Source: Neovahlkampfia damariscottae
Lineage: Eukaryota; Heterolobosea; Selenaionea; Neovahlkampfiida; Neovahlkampfiidae
Assembly: GCA_016618085.1 (NCBI GenBank)
Contig: JABLTG010000021.1
Span: forward strand, 1-64,000
Reading direction: 5' to 3'
Length of the DNA stretch: 64,000 nt
Made by a program: the position numbers and the translations under genes. The stretch's first letter is position 1. Each line of letters begins with the position of its first letter. The notes beneath the pieces are model-generated. The model was given only the letters and a program-made list of their open reading frames with translations, was not told the DNA's origin and did no database searches. Below are positions 53,549-64,000 of this stretch, piece after piece.

Positions 53549-54930
53549 TCTTCGTCTGCATAAGATCCTTCATCAAATAATTCTTCATCTGTTCTCTGAT
53601 TCATATCTTCTAATTCTTCATTGTTTGGATTCTCTGTTGTTCCTTGGTTTTGTTGTTGAGATCTTTGAAAAACTCTTGCACGAAATGAATAAGTTATTGA
53701 TGCTAAAACGTAAACTATCAAAATTTCATTGAAACCCACAATCACCCATGATTCTTTCCAACTTAAAACAGCCAATCTTATGAATAGGAAAATAGTTGGC
53801 AATACCAAATAGATTAAGAAGGTAAATCTGAATGATTTGAACATTTCTAATTTTGAGTAAATAGAACCTCTTCCTTGAGGCCATTGTTCTTCAAAAGCAA
53901 CAGCATTTAATCGATCAATATTAGCATTCTAAAAAAATTCAATTTTTGAGAAGAATATCACTTACCAATGAAATGATAATTCCAAAATTAATTAGAAATT
54001 TAATCACCTTATAAGAAATAACATACGCAGGACATAAAATCATATGAATACAAGTCGAATAAAGAATTCTAAACAACATAAATAATAATAAAGAACCCCA
54101 AAAAATTTGAGTTTCTCTTCTCCCTAAATACAAAGTGATAAGACCCCATCCAAAACTTGTTAACAATAATAACATCAAAAATAGAGTTTCACTTAAAATA
54201 CCCAAGAATTCTCTGATGAACAGAATATAGTAAACAAATCCTCCAAAACGTGATAAAACCATAAAAAAAGCTAATCCTGAAATGATTTCAATTACTTTTA
54301 ATGAAAGAGCAATAGTTATTAGAACATGTATTCTTCTAAACCCTTTGTAATTTATGATTAAATATCCCATATGAGAAAATAATATAATAGTATACACAAC
54401 CAAAAGAACAAAATATAAATTGATTAAATTCTCATCTTCTATTGAAAGATGAGATTCATTTGGGTTATAAATTTGAATTTGAACTTGCACATAAAATTCT
54501 TCAATTGGTTGTTGACATTTAGCAATTAAAAAAGCGTAATTATTTGAATATTCAATTTTTCTTGATAAATAAATTGAAGATTTATCCAGTGGTATTCTAA
54601 TTAAACTTGGAAGAGAACAGATTTGATGTAAAACTCTTGGGTCAGAAGTCCATCCAGAAATTAACCTCTTTTGAAGAATTAAAATTTGAATAATATTACA
54701 TATTGATTCTCTGGTATTACTATGAATACTAATTTTGAATTCCTTATGTCGCTATCACTCAAAGTAATGTTTACAAAAATTTTTCCGCCTTTTTCAATTC
54801 CAAAGCCATCTTCTATTACGGGTATCAGATTTGTTTGTGTTGTAGGTTTTAATATATAAGTCTTTTGTACATCCAAAGAAACAATTTGTTGGAAAAACAA
54901 CACGAAAAAAATCAAGTTCAACAATTTCAT
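53545..54930 (-). CDS. GPR107/TMEM87-like (LUSTR) seven-TM protein
   Basis: 438 aa, two introns (54668-54699, 53929-53965), exon sum 439 codons. Signal peptide (LLNLIFFVLFFQQIVS), a lumenal beta domain to about residue 170 with a Cys pair (HQICSLPS, IAKCQQP), then seven membrane helices beginning INLYFVLLVVYTIILFSHMG; TM5 region SETLFLMLLLLTSFGWGLIT resembles the LxRVLLLLVSLGYG motif of the PF06814 family. Cytosolic tail is acidic and Gln/Asn-rich. Human relatives cycle through the Golgi. GPR180-like proteins are an alternative. CCAATAAG ends 4 bp before the ATG. Confidence 0.7.
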
Positions 54931-54961
54931 TCTTATTGGTTGAAAAAAAAAAGTTAATCTT

Positions 54962-55771
54962 TTATTTTGAAGTAAAAAAACTCAAAATATATGAAAATAA
55001 TCTCCAAAATAATGTGATAATTGGTATTCTTTTGTTAAATACATACAAACAAACCAAAATAAAAAACAAAAAAGATAAAAGAGTATACACCTGTTTCCAA
55101 TATTCTTTTTCTTTTAAATTTCTGATTTTTCTTTTTGATTCAATAAGTTTTTCGTTTGTACCAGATTTTGTGTGAATAGTTTTTTTCAATGATTCTCTGT
55201 TTGTCACTTTAAAAGAAGAAATTAAAAAAAATATAATGAATATACTCAAGACAGATTGTGAATCATCTGCTCTTGTTAAATTACTATTTAACTCTCTTTT
55301 TGTTCTTTCTAATGAGTTTTTTATTCTTTTTTTCAACTGTGTTGGTGAATGATTAATTGTCTCTGAATGTAAGAGTTCTTTTTTTTCTTTGAGATACAAT
55401 TCTTTTGATATTTTGTTATATTTTTCATGTGCTAACTTATAACTCATTGCTAAACTTTTATGTTTAATTTTTTTTTTTGCTTTTACTCTTTTGTAGTTTT
55501 ACGATGTTTATTTATGAAATTAGTCAAATCTTGAATTTCCTTTTCATTTTCTTTTTCTTCACATCTAATTTCTAAAATTTGAAAATGCATTTGAATTTGT
55601 TTAAAGCTCTCCTTTGTTGTTGATTGTATAACGGGTAATTGATGCAAAAAGGAGTCTGTTTCTTCTAATTGTACAATGTTTGTTTGAATTTTACCCTATA
55701 TTAAATTTAATTGATTGTTTAAATTTCACCTCAAGTTCAATAATTTTCGTCTCAATTTCTTTTGTTCGCAT
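54962..55771 (-). CDS. Sec20-like SNARE
   Basis: 234 aa from four exons (introns 55696-55729, 55455-55486, 55207-55245), exon sum 235 codons. N-terminal coiled coil, then a SNARE-like heptad region (LKKRIKNSLERTKRELNSNL, SVLMTNRESLKKTIHTKSGT) and a C-terminal anchor (VYTLLSFLFFILVCLYVFNK) with a short lumenal extension. The order and the NRESLKKT layer match Sec20/BNIP1 Qb-SNAREs of Golgi-to-ER transport; Use1 is an alternative. Intron 3 is 39 nt, stop-free and in frame: retention would add a hydrophobic insert. ATTGG is 18 bp upstream. Confidence 0.65.
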
Positions 55772-55805
55772 TTTGTTGTAATAAAATGATTGGTTGAAAA
55801 ACTAT

Positions 55806-57095
55806 TTATTGAAGGTTGATAAAATTATCATTTGATGCACTTAACATGATGTTATATGATGAAGAGATCTCAGTCCATGGTTTTTGAATGACTTTACCAT
55901 TTTTAAGATCACGGCTTGTCAATTTCAAAATATCTTCAATTGTACGTTGTTTATCTTTCAAATATTCTTTAAATACTTTGGTAAAGACACTATTAGTTCC
56001 TGCTGTATGTGATTTTGTACCTGGATCACTCGAATATATAAGATATTTAATAACATCTCCTGATTTTTCAATTGAATTTTCTTCTTCGATTGTTATTTCA
56101 GATTTACTGGTACTATCAACTCCTTTACTCTGATATTTATATACTTCAGGATCTATTCTACAAGCATCTAAAACAACAATTAAGGCAATTGATTTTTTTG
56201 AATCCATTATTTTCTTGATCAATTCTGATTGCACTGAAATGCCAATACCATTGTGAATATCAGAATCAGTTCCAAAAATCATGCTCTTTCTATTGCTTTC
56301 TGATCCATGTCCTGAATAATAAAAAAAGAACATATCTTCATCTTCAATTTCTTCAATTAATTCTTCAATTTTGTATTGAATTTCATTTTTTTTAGCATCT
56401 AGCAACAATTCTGACGAAAAGCCAAATTCTTCACTTTTCAAAATTTCATGAATTGCAGTGGCATCAGAACGACAGCTTGAGATTTTATGTTTTTCCGATT
56501 CATAGTCTTGATTTCCAATACAAAGTGCAATCTTTTTTTTTGGAAGATACACTTCAATTTCTGGAGATTTATTTAATCGTTCCAATTCTACAGAGAAAAT
56601 ATTGCTTGGTGTTGAAATTGGTGTTGATGTTGGTGTTTTAGTCGGTGTTGAAGGTGCTGAATCAATGTCATCATATTCCTTTTCCCAATCATCGTATTCA
56701 TTATCAATTTCTACTTTCCAAATTGTTAAAGAATTTACCATCAAGTTTTTAATAAAACTTAAATAATTTTTGGAGTCTAAAGTTTCATTGATAAATTTAG
56801 TGAAGTATCCATAGTATTTATCAAAATTTTTTTTTCCTGTTAATTCAGTGTTTTCTCTCTTTTCCCATAAAATAGCAAAAAATAATTTCATTTTTCCTTT
56901 TCCTTTAACAGCCTTTGGATTTTTTTCTCTATTTTTTTCTGTGTAAGCATAAAAAAATTCTTGGATAAATTTCTTACAATCATCCTCTGATGGTTTTGTT
57001 TTTGGAAAACTTGTTTTCATAAGGTTTCTGAATAGTTTCATATTGCTCAATGTTATTTCATAAGTTTTGTCGACTGAAGGTGAACTGTTGGACAT
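55806..57095 (-). CDS. caspase-like (C14) peptidase with novel N-terminal domain
   Basis: 429 aa, intronless. The caspase-fold domain spans about residues 185-425: KKKIALCIGNQDYES opens it, the catalytic His is in FFFYYSGHGSES (H263) and the Cys in LIVVLDACRIDPE (C312), the YSGHG/DACR pair being that of metacaspase/paracaspase-like C14 proteins. YLIYSSDPGTKSH and NSVFTKVFKEYLKDK follow, as in paracaspases. The first 150 residues are helical and unknown; a Thr/Pro linker separates them. Cleavage specificity (Arg/Lys versus Asp) cannot be read safely. CCAATC ends within 5 bp of the ATG. Confidence 0.9.
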   Translation of the reverse strand: MSNSSPSVDKTYEITLSNMKLFRNLMKTSFPKTKPSEDDCKKFIQEFFYAYTEKNREKNPKAVKGKGKMKLFFAILWEKRENTELTGKKNFDKYYGYFTKFINETLDSKNYLSFIKNLMVNSLTIWKVEIDNEYDDWEKEYDDIDSAPSTPTKTPTSTPISTPSNIFSVELERLNKSPEIEVYLPKKKIALCIGNQDYESEKHKISSCRSDATAIHEILKSEEFGFSSELLLDAKKNEIQYKIEELIEEIEDEDMFFFYYSGHGSESNRKSMIFGTDSDIHNGIGISVQSELIKKIMDSKKSIALIVVLDACRIDPEVYKYQSKGVDSTSKSEITIEEENSIEKSGDVIKYLIYSSDPGTKSHTAGTNSVFTKVFKEYLKDKQRTIEDILKLTSRDLKNGKVIQKPWTEISSSYNIMLSASNDNFINLQ

Positions 57096-57254
57096 TTTTG
57101 ATTGGATGAAACTTTAGCAAAATTCTGGGTATATTCAAAGACACTTTTTGATCCCTTTTGAAAAATACATGATCTATCTCAATGAATAAAAAAATCAAGG
57201 TTCAAACGAAATTCAATTCAAATGATTTGTTTTATTGGAGTTAAAAACAATGTT

Positions 57255-59032
57255 TTATAATTTTTCAAGTGTTTCCATTCCTAATAAATCAAAACATTTT
57301 TTCATTGTTATTTTAGTCACATAACATATTCTCAAACGACTTGATTCATTTTTATCACCAATAACTCTACAATCACGATGAAATGAAGTGAACAACAATG
57401 AAAGTTCATAAAGATATTCACATAGCAAATGTGGCTGTAATTTCGTCAATACATTTTCAATTGTTTCTCCAAATTTCAAAATATGAATGATCAAATTCTT
57501 CTCAGATTGATGAGTAATATTAATACTTTCGGTTTTGAAATCTTCATTGAAACTCGATTTTCTTAAAATTGAACAGAGTCTAGCGTATGCATAGATCAAA
57601 TAAACAGCTGTATTTCCTCGATAATCTAACATTTTGTTGTAAGAAAATGTGTAGTTATTTTTTAAATTATTTTTTAAATCTGCATATTTGATAGCAGAAA
57701 TGGCGATTACAGAAGCATCTTTTTTGAAATCTTTTTCATTTCTTTCAAAATTATTATCTCTTCCTTTTAATGTTTCAATTGCTTTTCTTTTGGATTCTTC
57801 CAATAAATCATTTAATTTAACTGATTCTCCTGATCTTGTTTTGAATTTTTTTCCGTCTTCTCCAAGAACAACACCAAATGGAACATGATTGATTTTATGA
57901 TTATAATTTACCCATTCCATTAATTTACCTGCTCTGAAGACTAAATCAAAATCTGAGAAGAATTATATATGATGAATTTTATCTTACGTAGTTGTTGTCC
58001 TTTATCTACCACATAAATTAACCAATTCGCTTTTTCTTTGAAAATTCGATGTTTTAATGTTGCTAAATCAGTTGTGTCATAAGTAAAACCACCATCTGAT
58101 TTCTTTACCATTAGCGGAGTTTTTGAATTTGGAATTTCCATGATGGTTGCATTTTGACTTATTTTCAACATTTTTTTTTGGTTTATTTCATCAATCACTT
58201 CATTTAACATTGGATTATAAAATGATTCTCCTCTATCAATCAATTTTATGTTTAATTCATCATAAATCTTTTGGTATTCTTTTTGACTAATTTCACAAAT
58301 CTTCTTCCAAAAATAAAGTGATTCTGGATTACCACTTTGCAATTCTACTACCTGTTTTTGAGCATTTCTTTTGAAAATTTCATCTTTGTCAAATTCTTCT
58401 TTTGATTTTTTGTATAAATTTTCCAATTCTGAAATTGTTAATGAATCAACATTCAAATTCTTGGACTTTATCATTTCGATCAGCATTCCAAATTGTGTAC
58501 CCTAAAATATGAATATTTTTATATAAATTACCCAGTCTCCTATATGATTTATTCTTAACACATCATAATTACAAAACTCCAAAATTCTTGAGATGCATTC
58601 ACCAATAATTGTTGATCTTAAATGTCCAACATGCATACTTTTAGCAATATTTGGTGATGAAAAATCAATTACAACCTTTTCTTTTGGATTTTTTTTCCAA
58701 AGAATTTCATAACTCTCTAACTGTTTTGATAAAAATTTAGTTGACAAATTTATGTTCAAATTTCCAAAATCTTTTGAAATATTTACGGAATCAATAAGAT
58801 CAGTATTATCTATATTTGATACTATTTTTGTTGCCATTTCTTCAATAGTTGCATTTGATGATTTTTTTGTTAAATTATATAACTTAATTGCCAAGTTGGA
58901 TTCAAGATCTCCTAATTCTGGTTTTTGACATTTTTTTATTTGTGAAGTAAAAGTTTCAAGTGGTAAATTTGGAAACGCTTTTGAGGCTCCACTCTTCAAA
59001 AGTTTCTGAACTTGTTTGTTCAAATTAAACAT
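57255..59032 (-). CDS. arginyl-tRNA synthetase
   Basis: 570 aa, introns 58502-58531 and 57953-57987, exon sum 571 codons. Class I synthetase with the Arg-specific N-terminal Add-1 domain, HIGH motif as [12 protein letters not shown] (about residue 134), [47 protein letters not shown], the KMSKS-like region [20 protein letters not shown], and the anticodon-binding C domain ending HRDCRVIGD and [21 protein letters not shown] complete eukaryotic-type enzyme; cytosolic unless alternatively targeted. Start ATG 59032 follows CCAATC by about 8 bp. Confidence 0.95.
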
Positions 59033-59062
59033 GATTGATGATTGGACAAAAAAACACAATTT

Positions 59063-60736
59063 TTATTCTTTCAAATACTCTTTGATTTGAGATGAGTCTA
59101 ATTTTTTCAATGAATCAAATGCTTCAATTCTATTATAATGAAACATTGAAAATGTAAACAAAACACTTGAAATCCACAATAAAAAAGTTTTCCATAATTC
59201 ATGTCCAATTATTGTAATATTCTGATTGATAAAATATGAAATTGATAAAATTGACATTGAGAACCAAAATATGAAAAAATAGTATTCATAATTAACAAAT
59301 CCTCTGTTTAGATGAAATTCAATTTCAAAGTTGAAAAAATGATTTAGGGTGTCCGAATGTTCTTCTTTTAACTTTGATTTTAGAATTTTCTTCTTTCTCA
59401 AAGGATTGAAATTACTTTTTTTTTCGTGTTGTTCCAAAATTTCTTGATGCAATCTATCATCAATTGGAAATGAATACATGAAATAAAAAACGATAAACGA
59501 AGTTAAAGAAGGTAATAAAACGGTTAATATTGATATCACTTGTATAACATTTTCATTTTGATTGATATTTGGTTGATACCCAAAATAATTAACAATCCAA
59601 AATGAAATTGAACTTCCAGGCAATGAAATATATCTCGGAAAGAATCTCCAAGAAGCTTCAATCGATCCTTCTCTTCGATTATTTGTCAGCAATTCATCAT
59701 AATCAAAAACTCTTGATTTGATTGTATCAAATAAAAAACCAGATGAACTTCCAGTAATTTGAAGAAAAATAAAAAAGAAGAGATAAACTTGAGGTGAATT
59801 ACAAAAACAAAAAACAAGTATTCCAACAGGTATCTGGAGTGCATATGCCAATAACCATGTGTTCCAAGATCCTAATTTCTTGTCAATTTTCATCCAAACA
59901 GGAGTGAATAAAGTTGCACAAAATAATCCACTAATGTGAAATATTCCCATCCAAAAATCATAATCATTTCCTTTTAATCTTAATACATGAGTGAAATATA
60001 ATGGATTCAATCCATTCCATAATAATCCTCGAAATGCTTCAAAAAGAAACATATAAAGAAATGACAAAAATGCTTCGTTTTTGAACGATTTTTTAATTCC
60101 AGGTATTAATTTTACATATTTTAAATCCTTTTGTTTTTCATTTTTAAAATCAAATTCCAATGAATATGATACAAAACACAATAATAAATAACTTGAAATT
60201 GAACATAAACCAATAATCAAAATATAAAATGCAGGTGAAAGATTCATGAAAGCGGGTATAAAATAACCTACTATTCCACCAAATAACGAAAATATATGTT
60301 TAATGGCAAATAAATTCCAATTATCATTTTCTTTTTTTTCAATTCTGTTAATTCTTGATAATAGATTTCCATAAGAAGAATTCAAAGGAAACACATCTTT
60401 CATCAATTTAAGTATCAAAATGTACAAAAAAAGTAACATTTCATTTTCAAAATTGGGTGGTAAAAATAGAAAAATTCCACTTAAAGTTACAATTGGAGCT
60501 CCGGTCAATAATAAAAATTGAGGTCCAAATAAATCAACACTATGTCCTACAAACAAATCAATAAATAAGTCCAATGATCCAATTATGGATCCAATTAAAG
60601 CAAATTTAGTGTTTGAATATTTTACACTTTCCAAGTAAAATTTGAGTAGATGAGCTGAAAAAAATGAATTGAAAATGGATGAAAAGAATTCTGGTAATGA
60701 AAATATAATTTTTTGAACTAATGTAATTTCTCTCAT
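59063..60736 (-). CDS. MFS_2 (GPH-like) membrane carrier
   Basis: 557 aa, intronless. Twelve or so membrane helices; GSIIGSLDLFIDLFVGHSVD corresponds to the family's loop 2-3 (FDAxxDPxxGxxSD), and REGSIEASWRFFPRYISLPG to the C-half loop seen in MFSD2/GPH carriers. Acidic and basic cytosolic tails. Substrate (sugar, lysolipid) not inferable. Start ATG 60736, not the longer TTG reading; ATTGG is about 24 bp upstream, shared with the LRR-PP2C gene only 51 bp away. Confidence 0.75.
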   Translation of the reverse strand: MREITLVQKIIFSLPEFFSSIFNSFFSAHLLKFYLESVKYSNTKFALIGSIIGSLDLFIDLFVGHSVDLFGPQFLLLTGAPIVTLSGIFLFLPPNFENEMLLFLYILILKLMKDVFPLNSSYGNLLSRINRIEKKENDNWNLFAIKHIFSLFGGIVGYFIPAFMNLSPAFYILIIGLCSISSYLLLCFVSYSLEFDFKNEKQKDLKYVKLIPGIKKSFKNEAFLSFLYMFLFEAFRGLLWNGLNPLYFTHVLRLKGNDYDFWMGIFHISGLFCATLFTPVWMKIDKKLGSWNTWLLAYALQIPVGILVFCFCNSPQVYLFFFIFLQITGSSSGFLFDTIKSRVFDYDELLTNNRREGSIEASWRFFPRYISLPGSSISFWIVNYFGYQPNINQNENVIQVISILTVLLPSLTSFIVFYFMYSFPIDDRLHQEILEQHEKKSNFNPLRKKKILKSKLKEEHSDTLNHFFNFEIEFHLNRGFVNYEYYFFIFWFSMSILSISYFINQNITIIGHELWKTFLLWISSVLFTFSMFHYNRIEAFDSLKKLDSSQIKEYLKE

Positions 60737-60787
60737 CTTCAATTGAGCATAAAACAATTGACCAATCAAACTAGTCAACCAATCAAA

Positions 60788-63029
60788 ATGGGTAATTCCT
60801 TTGTTGACCAAGAAACAGTTCACTCGGACTTACAAGCAAAAGAAAAACCGAAGAAATATTTAGTTTATTCTGCCAAGAAATTAACTCAAATTCCAGATTT
60901 ATCTACAATTGACTTATCAGCTGTTCAAGAACTTTTTTTTGACAATAATGAAATAACAAAAATAGAGTTTGATTCAAGCATCATAACCAAACTAAAAAAA
61001 TTAAAAAAAATATCATTTTATAAAAATAACATTAAAGAAATACCTGAAAATTTATGTGAATTTGACCAATTAGAACATTTATCATTGGACATGAATAAAA
61101 TAAGTTCATTGCCAAAGAATTTTTCAAGTTTAATCAATTTAAAGGAATTAAGTTTATTTTTAAATCGATTTAAAACTATTAATATTTCAAGCTGTCAAAA
61201 TTTGCATGACATAAATCTGTCAAGTAATTGTTTGACTGAAATTGACGTATCACAATTGAAAAACTTACAATACTTAAATTTAGCATCAAATAAGTAAAAA
61301 AAAATTGAAAATTAAATCACTCTACAGATTAAAAGAAATTCCTAAAGGAATTGAAAATTTAAAGAACTTAGAAATGTTGAATTTATGGTTCAATGAGATT
61401 TCTGATTTTGACATTGACTTTGAAAATTTAGAAAGTTTAAAATCATTAGATATCAGTTATAATCATATTAAAAAATTGAATGATTCATTTTCTAAACTCT
61501 CAAAATTAGATGATTTTGCAGGAATTGAGAATGAATTTGAAAGTTTACCAACATTTCCATTGTCCATTTGTAAAATTGAAATGAAGAAAAATAAACTGAA
61601 ATCAATTGAAAATATCTATTCAAAAGAACATAAAAATTTAAGAGAAATTGATTTTTCATTCAATCAAATTGAAAAAATTGATGAATTTCCACCTCTATGT
61701 ATGTCAGTGAATTTTACATATAATAAAATTAAAGAAATTCCAATTGAAGGATCACAATACATTGCAATGATGTTATTTTCCCATAATGAAATCACAACAG
61801 TTCCTAATGAACTTTCTAATAGTTTATATTTGACTAAACTTGATTTGGGATTTAACAAAATTAAAAAGATTCCTAGAGATATAATTTTGAAAACAAAGAA
61901 TATACAACATTTAATTCTTGCCAAAAATGAACTGGAAAGTTTTTTAGATGAAGATATTTCAACAGAAGATTCAATATCACAATTGAATTTTCGAAGAATT
62001 TCATTGGGTTTTAATCAAATCAAAAACCTTCCAGAAGAGTTTTTTAACTATTGTCCACATCTTACAGAATTAGATGTTTGTTGGAATAACTTGGAAAATC
62101 TTCCAAAATCACTGGACTTATTGGTCAAATTGCAATATCTTCACTTGGGTGGAAATAAGTTAAAAGATGACGCAATTGAGTCATTTTCTAAAATTGAACA
62201 TCATTTAAAGCAATTAATATTATCAGACAATGAATTTAAAGAGATCCCAAAATATGAAGAAAGATATGCAAAATTGAGAGAATGTATTCAAAATCAAGAT
62301 TCAGATAAAAAAGTTGGTGAAGCTGAAATGATTGGAAAACGATCATCATCAGAAGACTCAATGGTTATTGAAGAAAATTTTGATGATAATAGTTCTTTAT
62401 TTGCTGTATTTGATGGTCATGGTGGATCAATGGCTTCTAAACTTTGTGCACAAAGATTGAGACTTTTAACAAAAGATAATTTATCAAAATCAAAAGATGA
62501 ATCATTTGAAGAAGTATTTTCAATTTTAGAAAAAGAAGTCTGTGATAAATGTCCAAAATCTGAAGGAACTACAGCTACAGTTGTTTACATCAAAGACAAT
62601 GAATTGACATGTTCAAACGTTGGAGATTCAAGATCCATTATTTGTTCAAAAGAAAAATCAAAACAGATTTCAATTGAACATAAACCAACATTCAGAAATG
62701 AACATCAAAGAATCCGAAAAATTGATGGATATGTCACAAAAGATTCTCGTGTGGAAGGTATAATTGCAGTCAGTCGATCATTGGGTGATTTGACTTTAAA
62801 AAAATATCTTTCAAGCATTCCAGACATCTTAACAACTAAAATTGAACAGGAAGATGAATATATTATCATATGTTGTGATGGTGTTTGGGATGTTTTGAAT
62901 AATGAAGAAGTAAGAGAAATTGTAAATCCAAAATATGATTGCAATCAAAATGCAAGAAGATTAAGAGATTGTGCATTTGCTTTAGGATCAACTGATAATA
63001 TATCATCTATTGTAATAAAATTAAAATAA
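60788..63029 (+). CDS. LRR-PP2C protein phosphatase, N-myristoylated
   Basis: 735 aa, one intron (61294-61327), exon sum 736 codons. MGNSF is a strong myristoylation signal. Residues about 25-480 hold some fifteen leucine-rich repeats (LFFDNNEITKIEF, FYKNNIKEIP, LSLDMNKISSLPKNF, LNLWFNEIS, LDLGFNKIKKIP, LDVCWNNLENLPKSL). A PP2C domain fills the C terminus with metal-binding AVFDGHGGSMAS (about residue 530), GTTATVVYI, CSNVGDSRSI, VSRSLGD, CDGVWDVL and GSTDNIS. The essential Asp residues are present, so it should be active. LRR-PP2C fusions recall PHLPP. CCAATC ends 3 bp before the ATG; stop lies 2 bp from the convergent gene. Confidence 0.95.
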
Positions 63030-63031
63030 TT

Positions 63032-64000
63032 TATTCTTCAAAATATGAATTTCCAATAAATTCACGTAACAATGAATCAGATGGAACAAATTCATCTGGT
63101 ATTTCTTCAAAATCATCAAGAAATTGAATCAAGTATCTGGCATCTTGATAACATTTTTCATCAACTTTTACTGTTTTCAATAATGGAATTAAGTAAACTT
63201 TCAAAACAGAAAATTCATAATCTAAACTGGAATTGAAAATAAAATTTGCTTCATCCCTTAAAAATATCAGTTTAGAATAAAATTTGAATTTGAATACATG
63301 TATGGAAAGATATATTTATGTTCACTTCTTCTTACACTTTTCCATTGAGTGAAAGTTTGTTGTGGTGATGAACCACGATATTTGAAATCTCTTACTAATC
63401 TTCTGCATAATCTATTGGTGGAATTTGAAACAAATCTTTTTTCATCAATATTTAATTGACTGAATGCAGATGCAAATATCTTGTATTTATTATCAGAATC
63501 TATTTTAGCTGTTAATTTTTCATTTAAACAATGAATTCCTTCCATAACAATCATTGAATCTTTTGATTGTAATTTCATTTCTCTAAATTGAAGTTCTCTA
63601 GGTTTACCTTCTTTAAAATCATAAATAGGTGCTTTTACAGTTTTTCCTTCCATTAATTCTCCTAAATGTTGATTTAACAAATCAATTCTTATTGATGAAA
63701 TATCATCAAAATCTAAACTTCCATCATCATTAAATTTCATTTCAGAATGTGGTCTAAATATTTAGAAATTTGAAAAAAAAATACTTAAAATAATCATCTA
63801 CAGATAACATTAATGGTTTCATTCCCCTTGTTTCTAATTGATTGCATAAAGTTGTAGCGAATGTAGTTTTACCACTTGCTGATGGTCCAGCAATTAAAAT
63901 TAATCTAAAATTTGAATTTTTTTGATAATTTGACATATAATCAGTTGCAATTTCACTAATTTTTTGCAAATGTTTTGCATGACATAGTGTGATAAAGTGC
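63032..64000 (-). CDS. uridine-kinase-like P-loop protein (5' part outside window)
   Basis: C-terminal part of a Udk-like kinase with introns 63754-63784 and 63257-63297. HAKHLQKISEIATDYM precedes the P-loop in LILIAGPSASGKTTFATTL, then LSVDDYFKPHSEM, VKAPIYDFKEGKPREL, MIVMEGIHCLN, NRLCRRLVRDFKYRGSSPQQ, and NSSLDYEFSVLK, the layout of bacterial-type Udk enzymes that carry a TGS/ThrRS-like N-terminal region. That region must lie beyond position 64000. ATP/GTP-dependent phosphorylation of a nucleoside or related substrate is expected. Ends 2 bp from the LRR-PP2C gene. Confidence 0.88.

Noticed and set aside
1-64000. tRNA, rRNA, CRISPR, prokaryotic operons or viral/retroelement sequence
   Set aside because: I looked for cloverleaf-compatible T-loop motifs, direct-repeat arrays, reverse transcriptase, integrase and capsid-like sequences and saw none; the bacterial-like genes (DUF924, DyP, FtsZ) are single and sit under host-type promoters, two of them with introns.

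Overview
The window is nuclear DNA from an AT-rich, very compact protist genome. Almost every gene is either intronless or cut by tiny GT-AG introns, mostly about 28-45 nt (I read examples from 25 to 64 nt). Stops are TAA, TAG and TGA, so the standard code fits. The gene set is that of a free-living, mitochondriate eukaryote with actin and probably cilia: mitochondrial FtsZ, a heterotrimeric G-protein alpha subunit, an RGS protein, the WAVE-complex subunit NCKAP1, the dynein-assembly factor WDR92, SNAREs, GET1, Kish, RPB8, FANCL and a METTL3-type RNA methyltransferase. I cannot place the organism to genus. Discoba, Amoebozoa and malawimonad-like lineages are all compatible.

Layout. 1-2.3 kb: three genes with broken frames (SIRT6/7-like sirtuin, UbiG/COQ3-like methyltransferase, unknown). 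2.4-6.2 kb: a giant LRR protein with eight tandem domains resembling the C-terminal lid of Hsp70. 6.3-14.6 kb: membrane proteins, Kish, DUF924, METTL3-like, P2GK-related, DyP peroxidase. 14.9-20.2 kb: two WD40 proteins, a small GTPase and small unknowns. 20.3-25.3 kb: FtsZ, cytosolic Hsp70, FolD. 25.4-31.9 kb: LMBR1-like, four-fold SCP2, cyclin, GNAT, GET1, a ubiquitin-like protein without GG. 32-38.6 kb: C2-RGS-SH3 protein, zinc transporter, truncated fucosyltransferase. 38.8-41.7 kb: a 955-aa protein of short aromatic/Asp-rich repeats. 41.8-64 kb: syntaxin, G-alpha, UPF0489, LEA2, RPB8, FANCL, NCKAP1, WDR92, 7TM receptor, Sec20-like SNARE, caspase-like peptidase, ArgRS, MFS carrier, LRR-PP2C phosphatase and a uridine-kinase-like gene running off the right edge.

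Genes are not in functional operons. Divergent pairs have start codons as little as about 45-60 bp apart, and convergent pairs end within 0-12 bp of each other, one pair overlapping at the stop codons. A CCAAT (or inverted ATTGG) element lies within about 0-60 bp of most start codons on either strand and is the only promoter-like signal I see repeatedly.

Best candidates for something undescribed: the LRR/Hsp70-lid repeat protein (a matching bona fide Hsp70 lies in the same window for comparison), the start-codon-proximal CCAAT element, the 955-aa repeat protein, and a G-alpha carrying both Gln-to-Glu at the catalytic position and NKxN in place of NKxD. Isolated one-base frame breaks, several in A/T runs, occur in a few genes and probably reflect indel errors as much as biology. 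Intron positions were inferred by eye from frame, GT/AG ends and family alignment; for most genes the exon sum is an exact multiple of three.
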